In this document: in pieces, positions 31,839 to 38,749 of the stretch | Numbering within the stretch: the first letter of the stretch is position 1 | Layout: every line of letters starts with the position of its first letter | Assembly (NCBI GenBank): GCA_002104945.1 | Contig: MCFH01000116.1 | Span: forward strand, 1 to 38,749 | Direction of reading: 5' to 3' | Source of the DNA: Piromyces finnis | Taxonomy: Eukaryota; Neocallimastigomycota; Neocallimastigomycetes; Neocallimastigales; Neocallimastigaceae | Length of the DNA: 38,749 nt | The notes under the pieces: model-generated | The model's database searches: none | What the model was told of the DNA's origin: nothing | The model's input: the letters and a program-made list of their open reading frames with translations, nothing else | Made by a program: the position numbers and the translations under genes

Positions 31839-33868
31839 TGTTACGGTTCGAGGAATTTACTTTTATTTATAAAATATTAATAAATTTATTAATACTCAAA
31901 AATAATATTAAAATGAAATAAGAAAATTGTTTTATTAATAAAATTGTTTTATTAAGATATTAATATAAAATTATAAAATAAAATAAAAATAAAAATAAAA
32001 ATATCTGTATATTCTCTAATTCTTATAATATACACCTTTTTATACTTTTTGTAAAAAAATTAAGTAGTGTTAATTAAAAGAATTAGTCTTTAATTATTTA
32101 CATAATTTTAGTATTTAAATTACTTTTAAATGAATAATAAAATTACATTACTATTATAATAAATATTTATACATATTATTAAATTGATTAACATACATTA
32201 AAAGTTTACTTTAAATATATTTAACTAAAAAATTTTACTATTTTACAGAAATATTATTCATAATTTTAATTAATAAAAATTCATTAACTTGATAAATTAA
32301 ACTAAAAGTTCAATAAACTATAATTTTCAATATATTATTATTACTAAATTAATTTTTAAGTTTAATAAAATAAAATTTAAGTTCAATAAAAAATAATTAT
32401 TAATAATTTTAAATATAATTTAAGTGTATACATTAATTTACAAATAAGAATATTGTAAAGTTTTATACATTTAGGAACAATAATGAATGGATTAGGTCAT
32501 AATCATTAATTATGACAAGAATAACATTATTTGTTGGTTCCTTAACAAATACTAGAAATAACTAAATTGTCTTAGTGGTTAGTAGCTAAGACTTTGAGTC
32601 TGAATGACACTAGTTCGAGACCTCATAGATACTATTTTTAAAAAAATTATAATTTTATTTTATTTTATTTTATTTTTAAATTTTATTTTATATGAAGATT
32701 ATTGATTGGTTAAGAATTTTAAGTTGAAAAAATTTTATAAATTAATTTAAAAAAATTTTTAGTATAAATACGAGTGAATTTTCCCAAATATTTTAAAGAA
32801 TCGAGATTTTATTAATAAATAATTATATTATTAAACACTTAACTTATTAAGTTAAATTCTATGTGTTTTTAATGATATTTTTATAAATTAATAATTTACA
32901 GAATATTTTAAAGTGTTAATATTACTAAGTTATTTAGTAAATATTATAATTTGTTTTATTGTTAAAGACACATTTCTTTACAATAAAATCTCCTTATAAT
33001 ATAAAAGCTTAATACCTTAGTGTTTAAGGAATTGTTATAGATAAACTTTTAAGTTTTATTGTTGAAGCTTTTCTTTAAAGAAATATTTTTACTTAAAGTA
33101 GTAGAATTAGTACGCTTTAGAAGCGGTATATAATTCAAACTATAAAAAGTAAAAGATTAACGGGATCGAGTTTAACCTGTACAATAATTGGGTTGGCAGG
33201 CTCTGAGCTATTTCTACTTTGAATAAGGAAGTAGGAGAATCCGAGGTACACCACGTACAAGACGCTGTAATAAGCAAGCTGGCGTGAGATTTATAGTTGT
33301 ATACTATCTTTTGCTGTTTGATTATAGACCGGAAAATAGCCGGAATGCCTTACTTTAATAAAATAATATTTCTTAATTAATACATTTTAAAATTAAGTTT
33401 TCTAATAAAACAATTTCTAATTTTAATTATAATTATTAATTGTTTAAGACAATTATTAAAATTGTAATAATATAAAATAATATTCTTTATAACTCCTTTA
33501 GCGTGAGAAGTTAAACTCTTATACATAATACTTCTACGTTCGGATAAGGTTGATATAGGGAAAGAAAACCTGTAATAATTTTTATTGCTAACAATAAGTT
33601 AGACACTAAAAAATTTTTACACCGTTCCTTTCTTTTATTAATTTAATTATATTAACAATCGACTTTATACGTGTTATCGTGAAGAGCTACGAAGGACTTA
33701 TTATAAGAATAAAACAGGTTATATATTTGATGGTTTAACACTATCTAATCTGGTTTATATTATTATTTAATAAAAAGATTTACTCAATTAATAAATATAA
33801 TTAAATACTTTATTCTATTATTTTTACAAACTTATTAAAGTTTATTAAAGAAAACATCATAAATACTA
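31839..33868. other. AT-rich region before the chromodomain Ty3 element; likely LTR and leader
   Basis: No gene. A sharp junction at 31839 (TGTTACGG) cuts the Ty3 pol remnant and could be the TG end of an LTR. 31860-32540 is plain AT-rich DNA. 32556-32629 is a tRNA-like unit. 33130-33360 is noticeably less AT-rich and contains TATATAA- and TATAAAAA-like boxes (33127-33150), compatible with an LTR promoter and R-U5. GCGTGAGA occurs twice (33283, 33500). No primer binding site was recognised. Confidence 0.4.
32556..32629 (+). repeat. tRNA-like 74-bp unit with A-box and B-box, copy 1
   Basis: A-box-like TGTCTTAGTGG (32568-32578) and perfect B-box GTTCGAGAC (32613-32621) lie 45 bp apart, the spacing of an intronless tRNA gene. 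AGACTTTGAGTCT resembles the anticodon arm of eukaryotic tRNA-Gln(TTG). The acceptor and T stems do not pair, so this is not a working tRNA. A perfect GTCTTAG/CTAAGAC hairpin is possible instead. It is identical over 74 bp to 38622-38695. Most likely a tRNA-derived SINE head or part of an LTR. Confidence 0.7.
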
Positions 33869-34700
33869 TGGAAGAGAACGAAACAACCACATGGATAATA
33901 ATAATATTTTCGAAAACGCAACTCTTAAGGATGGTTTTGCAGGGGATCACAGGTATCTGAAGGGTTTCTTAGCTAAGGTGGAGCTAGTGTTTTTGCTATA
34001 TCCTGAACGGTATCAAGACGACGCAACCAAAATTCTCTATATAATATCAAGACTTTATGGGGACGCTATGAATTGGGCTGCTACTCTTATATAACACCAT
34101 GATCCGTGTCTTAATAACTACCAGCTTTTGTTGACAGGTTAAGGCTTTTTATGGATATAACGATGCTACCTATGTTGCAAATCAAATGCTTAGAACCTTA
34201 AAACAACGCCGATTAGGAGGAATTAGAGGCTATATCTTAGAATTTAACCGCTATGCTGATGAATCAAACTGGAATGAACAAGTCAAAATGGATGCATTTA
34301 TAGCTGGCCTTAATCAACAAGTTGCCGTTCGTATTTGGGAAATGTTTCCGGGGTCCTAGGGATCTTCTTTCATTACAGAACTATTGCTTCAAGAATCGAT
34401 TCAAGATTATCTACACATCATACCTTTTTCCCTTCTGGTTCAAACAATGACCGAAACCGAAAGAAAAGATCTTTTCATCACTCTTCAAAATAACAAAGTC
34501 CATTACAAACAGGAATAACCATGGCCCTATCTCAAACGAAGAAAAGGAAAGAAGAAAGAAAGAAAATCTTTGTGTGTATTGTGGTGCTTCAAGTCATAAG
34601 CTTAATAATTGTCCAAAAAGAAAGAATAAAGATCGTGAAGATCCTTCACTAATATCTATTCCCAACTTATATCCGCTCCTAAAGAAGAAAACAAAACTCA
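33869..34700 (+). pseudogene. Gag of the chromodomain Ty3 element (frameshifted)
   Basis: Possible starts are at 33869 and 33891; the second gives a 67-codon frame ending at 34094. After frame changes near 34100-34140, the conserved gag core continues (FYGYNDATYVANQML, then LEFNRYADESNW, about 34147-34360) up to a TAG at about 34358. A CCHC knuckle CVYCGASSHKLNNC (C-x2-C-x4-H-x4-C) is encoded at about 34573-34614. Gag forms the virus-like particle and packages RNA. Confidence 0.8.
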
Positions 34701-34739
34701 TAATAAAATGACAACTAAATTAAACTTTCTTATGAACTA

Positions 34740-37700
34740 AATACGGATATTCTTATTGACTCAGGATCAAACTTAATTTAATTGATGTAGATTACTGTAA
34801 CGATAATAACATTCCTTATCATGATGAGGTAACCTCCCAAATATCGTTGGTATCGGTGGTCGACAATCTCTTTTTGGAATTACATCTCCTTTGAATCTTC
34901 GCTACAAAGATCATCTCTGTCGAACACAATTCTATGTAACTGATCTACCTTATTATCCTTGTATTCTTGGAATAGACTGGCTTAAAGAACACAATCCTTC
35001 TATCGATTTCACAAAGAACAAAATTTCATTTGTATCCGATTACTGTTATAATCGTTGTATAACACTCTCCAATAATGTCCCTGAATTTCCTGAAGAAAGA
35101 TCTGCTTTTCCTGCAATGGAAGATCCTTCCTACGAACCTCCGCATGATTCATTCGCTTACCCTATATTTGTCGATAAACAAAACATCCAATCTCAAAACG
35201 AAACTAATCGTACTTGTACTATTCTCTGTTCGGGTTCTTCAAAAAATATTAACAATTCTGTTTCTAAGAAGTCTTCTGTTAACTTTTCTACTTCGTCTCT
35301 CTCAAATCAAGAACCAACTTCTGTTTTGACTTCTTTTTCTGATTCTAATATTCATCCAATTCTATTCTCAAATCCGATTCAAACTCTAAATCAGAACCCA
35401 ATTCTTCTATTATACTTCCGGATGTTCTCTTGACTTTGCTGATGTCTTCAATGAATCTAATGCTGAAAAACTTTCCTCCACACCGTCCATACGATTGTGA
35501 AATAAAACTCAAAGAAAATTCAAAACTGTTTTATGGACCGATTTATCCTCTAACAGAAACCGAATCAATTGCTTTAGAAGAATATATAAAGAAAATCTCA
35601 AGAAAGGATTTATTAGAAAATCAAAATCGCCTGCGGGAGCTCCTATTCTGTTTGTACCTAAGAAAAACGGTCAACTTCGTATTGTGTTTGACTATCGCCA
35701 ATAAACTCCATAACTATTCGTGATTCTTATCCCCTTCCTCTTATACAAGATATGCTTGAACATTTGGAAAAGGGAAGATTTTTCTCAAAATTGGATCTTC
35801 GTTCTGCCCATAACTTGGTCAGGATTAAAAGTGGTGATGAATATAAAACCGCTTTTACTTGCAAGTTAGGTCATTTTGAATACTGTGTGATGCCTTTTGG
35901 GTTGAAAAAATGCACCTGCTGTTTTCAACATTTCATTAATGATGTTTTCTTGAAGACGTTCTTGGGTAAATTCGCTTTCTTTTACATAGATGATATTATT
36001 ATTTTTTCCTCTGATTATAAATCTCATATATCTCATGTCAAAAACTGTTTTGAAACACCTGAGGGATGTTGGGCTCTATGCTAAATTGGAAAAATGCGAG
36101 TTCTTTGTTTCTTTTATTGATTTCCTTGGTCATAGGATTTCTACTGATGGTATTCACATGGACCCAAATAAAGTTTCTTCTATTTTAAACTGGCCTACTC
36201 CATCTAATGTTAAAGAGGTTCAATCTTTTCTTGGTCTTGCGAACTACTACCGTCGATTTATTCCAAATTTTGCAAAGATCGCTCATCCTTTGCATAAACT
36301 TTTGAAGAAAAATGTTAAATTTGTATGGTCTAAAGAAGCTCAAGATGCTTTCGATTCACTCAAGTCCTTATTTGTTTCTGCTCCTGTTCTTATATTTCCT
36401 AATCGTGAACTTCCATTCATAGTCGAAACTGATTCAAGTAACTTTGCCATTGGTGCTATTCTCTCGCAAGTCTCTCCAATTGATAATATGACCCATCCAG
36501 TTGCTTTCTTTTCTCGCTCTCTTACTGGTCCTGAACGTAATTATCCAATATATGATAAAGAGCTCTTAGCTATCGTTGCTGCTCTTGAAACATGGCGTCA
36601 TCTACTTAAAGGCTCTTCTTCTACTTTTAAGATTTACTCGGATCATCGAAATTTACTCTATCAAAAGAAACCTGAAAAAATGTCTCAACGTCTTGTTCGC
36701 TGGGCTTTGTTTCTCTCTGAATTTAACTTTGTTATTATTTATCGTTCTGGTTCTTCTAACGGTAAGCCTGATGCTCTATCTCGTCGTCCTGATTATGCTA
36801 TCAATTCGAATTCCTCTTCTGATGTTCCTTTTAATGTTCTTCGCCCTGAAAACTTTTGTGCCATTGTGACTTCTGTTTCGTCCATTAGTGATTCTTTTCT
36901 TTCCGAATATATAAATGATGACTTTTACAATAAAATCTGTGAATATCTTGATTGTAGGAAACCTCCAATACCTCCCTCAAATTGACAAATTTTCCTTAAG
37001 CAATAGTTTTCTCCTTTTTACTGACAGAATCTATGTTCCTCCAAATTGTCGTCTTTCAATTCTTAAACTCTGTCACGACTCTCCTTCAGCTGGTCATTTC
37101 GGAATAAAGAAAACATCTTCTCTTATTGCTAGAGACTTCTGGTGGCCTTCTATTTCTTCTGATGTTAAAGACTACGTTCGTTCTTGTGAAGTTTGTTGTC
37201 GTTCAAAAACCTTTCGTCATAAACCTTATGGTCTTCTGAATCCTCTTGATATTGCTGAGCGTCCTTGGTCATCCATTTCAATGGATTTCATTACAGATTT
37301 GCCTTCACTTCTGGTTTCACTTGCATTCTTGTTGTTGTTGATCGTCTTACAAAAATGGTTCATCTCATTCCGTTCAAAAGTATTCCTTCCGCCGCCGAAA
37401 CAGCCACAGCCTTTATTGATAATATTTTCCGTCTTCATGGCCTACCTGAATCTATTGTCTCGGATAGAGGTTCTCAATTTACCTCTAAATTCTTCCAATC
37501 CATCTGTTCCTCCCTTGGCATTGAACTTAAGTTGTCTACTCCATTTCATCATCAATCAAACGGTCAGACGGAGAGGGTGAACTCCGTTATAGAACAATAT
37601 TTAAGATGTTTCTCAAATTATAAAGGTTCAAATTGGAAAAGTTTTCTTAGTCTTGCAGAATTTAGTTATAACAACGTGGTTCAAGAATCATCCAAATTTT

Positions 37701-38306
37701 CTCCATTCTTTTTGAATTACGGCTTTCATCCAAAATATTCACCAGTTATTCCAGACTTATCTAAAGTCCCAAGAGCAGAAGAGTTTACAAGAGATTTTAA
37801 AACTTTAATTAATACCTTAAAAGAAAATTTAAAATCTGCCATGGAAACCCAGAAGAAGCATGCTGACAAACGTAGAAAAGAAGCTCCGAATTTTAAAGTT
37901 GGTGACAAAGTTTGGCTGGATAGTTCTTTAATTATCCACAAAGGAAATAAAAAATTTAAGCCAAGAAAACTCGGCCCATACAAAATCTTGGAAAAAATAT
38001 CAAATGTTACATTTAAATTAAGTCTCCCAAAATCTATTAAGATTCATCCATTATTCATGTATCCAATCTCGAGAAATATGTCGAAGATAAATTTGGAAGA
38101 TCTCAACCACCACGCCACCTATTACCGTTGACAATGAAGAAGAATACGAAGTTGAAGAAATTCTGGATAAAAGAAGACATTACGGAAAAATACAATACCT
38201 GATTAAATGGAAAGGGTATTCAATCAATGAAGCTTCGTGGGAGCCTGAAGAAAATCTAAATTGCAAGGGGCTACTTAAAAAATTTAATAGAAAAAATAAA
38301 AAATAG
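34740..38306 (+). pseudogene. Pol of the chromodomain Ty3 element: protease, RT, RNase H, integrase (many frameshifts)
   Basis: Protease active site ILIDSGSN is at about 34754-34777 and the C-terminal protease part CILGIDWLKEHNPSIDF at about 34960-35010. RT: LDLRSAHNLV (catalytic Asp, about 35790), MPFGLKKCTCCFQHF (altered, see findings) and FYIDDIIIFS (about 35977). RNase H: ETDSSNFAIGA (about 36424), KELLAIVAALE and YSDHRNL. Integrase: zinc finger H-H-C-C (37060-37200, ending CEVCCRSK), then MDFITDLP, SDRGSQF and the Glu of GQTERVNS. GPYKILEK begins the C-terminal module. Frame breaks lie near 34745-34860, 35400-35430, 35600, 35700, 36040, 36960, 37310 and 38115, nearly all needing one base. 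Confidence 0.88.
38145..38261 (+). other. Chromodomain at the C-terminus of integrase
   Basis: [10 protein letters not shown], then [10 protein letters not shown] and SWEPEENL: the conserved Y, W and W/E positions of a chromodomain are all present. The frame is open to the TAG at 38304 but shifted from the upstream integrase near 38115. In chromoviruses this domain binds methylated histone H3 and guides insertion into heterochromatin (family knowledge). Confidence 0.92.
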
Positions 38307-38596
38307 TTAAAAAATTCAAATTATATTTATTATTAATATTAAAATCACAATTATTATTATTATCAAAACTTATTAATATCATTATCAATATCAATTTTAT
38401 TATTAAACAATTTATTAATATCAAATTTATCAATATTTTATTTTTAACTTTAGTAATATTAAAAAAAAAAAATGTATTTTATTATATTAAATGTATTTTT
38501 ATAATTAAGAAAATTCACTCCTTAGTTTAGTTTATTAAAAAAGAAAAACATATATTTAAATATTAAAATTCTAGATTCGTCTGGTATCCGAATCCT
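38307..38596 (+). other. AT-rich gap between pol and polypurine tract
   Basis: About 290 bp, nearly all A/T apart from the last 30. No gene or known motif seen. Confidence 0.6.
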
Positions 38597-38605
38597 GGAG
38601 GAGGA
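38597..38605 (+). promoter_or_regulatory. Polypurine tract (plus-strand primer)
   Basis: GGAGGAGGA, three bases before TGTAATG. Position, purine purity in an AT desert and the adjoining TG fit the second-strand primer of a Ty3/gypsy element. Confidence 0.65.
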
Positions 38606-38608
38606 CCA

Positions 38609-38749
38609 TGTAATGAATACTAAATAACTAAATTGTCTTAGTGGTTAGTAGCTAAGACTTTGAGTCTGAATGACACTAGTTCGAGACCTCATAGACTAAA
38701 AAATAATTTATTTATTATTTTAATATCTATTTTAAAAAAAAATTTTATT
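38609..38749 (+). repeat. Start of the 3' LTR (cut by window end)
   Basis: Begins TGTAATGAATACTAAATAAC next to the polypurine tract. The same AATACTA(AG)AATAACTAAATTG context occurs at 32548, the presumed 5' LTR start, but the first bases there (TTAAC) and the AT-rich DNA after the tRNA-like unit differ. Confidence 0.55.
38622..38695 (+). repeat. tRNA-like 74-bp unit with A-box and B-box, copy 2
   Basis: Identical to 32556-32629. A-box-like sequence at 38634-38644 and B-box at 38679-38687, 45 bp apart. It lies 13 bp inside the presumed LTR start. Confidence 0.7.

Larger units (their letters stand above)
33869..38306 (+). mobile_element. Ty3/gypsy chromovirus-type LTR retrotransposon (coding region)
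   Basis: Domain order is gag, zinc knuckle, protease, RT, RNase H, integrase, chromodomain, the defining order of chromodomain Ty3/gypsy elements. It is followed by AT-rich DNA, a polypurine tract and a TG that starts the 3' LTR. All domains are recognisable but spread over at least eight frames, so it cannot move as written. How much of the damage is real and how much is homopolymer error is unclear. Confidence 0.9.

Noticed and set aside
38622-38695. Functional tRNA-Gln gene
   Set aside because: T stem and acceptor stem do not pair; only the promoter boxes and anticodon arm resemble a tRNA.

Overview
The window looks like a transposon-rich piece of a very AT-rich eukaryotic nuclear genome. 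The best guess is an anaerobic gut fungus (Neocallimastigomycota). Reasons: intergenic DNA is almost pure A/T; one host gene has much higher GC and strongly biased codons; A-tracts sit directly before its ATG; it has no introns; and the retroelement proteins are rich in N, Q and S. A dictyostelid-like amoeba is a weaker alternative. No bacterial-type genes, rRNA or CRISPR array were seen.

Layout. Positions 1 to about 19540 form one very large inverted repeat. Two arms of about 9.65 kb face each other across an A/T spacer of about 230 bp (roughly 9661-9890). Each arm, read from the hinge outward, holds a LINE retrotransposon (family A), a short hairpin-bearing tandem repeat, a sugar transporter gene, a divergent promoter region, and a second transporter gene pointing the other way. 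This gives four transporter copies (1-473 minus, 1849-3401 plus, 16144-17695 minus, 19066-20619 plus). Only the last is intact, encoding a 517-residue MFS sugar porter. The other three and both LINE-A copies differ from it or from each other mainly by single-base indels in homopolymers, and each arm keeps the frame where the other loses it. That pattern looks more like uncorrected long-read errors than gene decay.

From 21361 the sequence leaves the palindrome. A second LINE family (B) follows, with one uninterrupted 1432-codon frame (22598-26896) and a poly(A) tail. Directly against that tail lies a LINE-A fragment (26982-28670) that is a patchwork of near-identical and diverged blocks. Next come a minus-strand Ty3/gypsy pol remnant (29672-31838), cut just downstream of where the RT active site would be, and a plus-strand chromodomain Ty3/gypsy element (33869-38306) with gag, protease, RT, RNase H, integrase and chromodomain all recognisable but broken by frameshifts. 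A polypurine tract and an LTR start lie at the right edge. A 74-bp tRNA-like unit with A-box and B-box is present twice, perfectly conserved, at both ends of this last element.

The only host-type function seen is sugar uptake. Everything else is mobile DNA or repeats. The most unusual features are the nested palindromes carrying the transporter, the structured repeat at which every copy of the transporter unit ends, and the duplicated tRNA-like unit.
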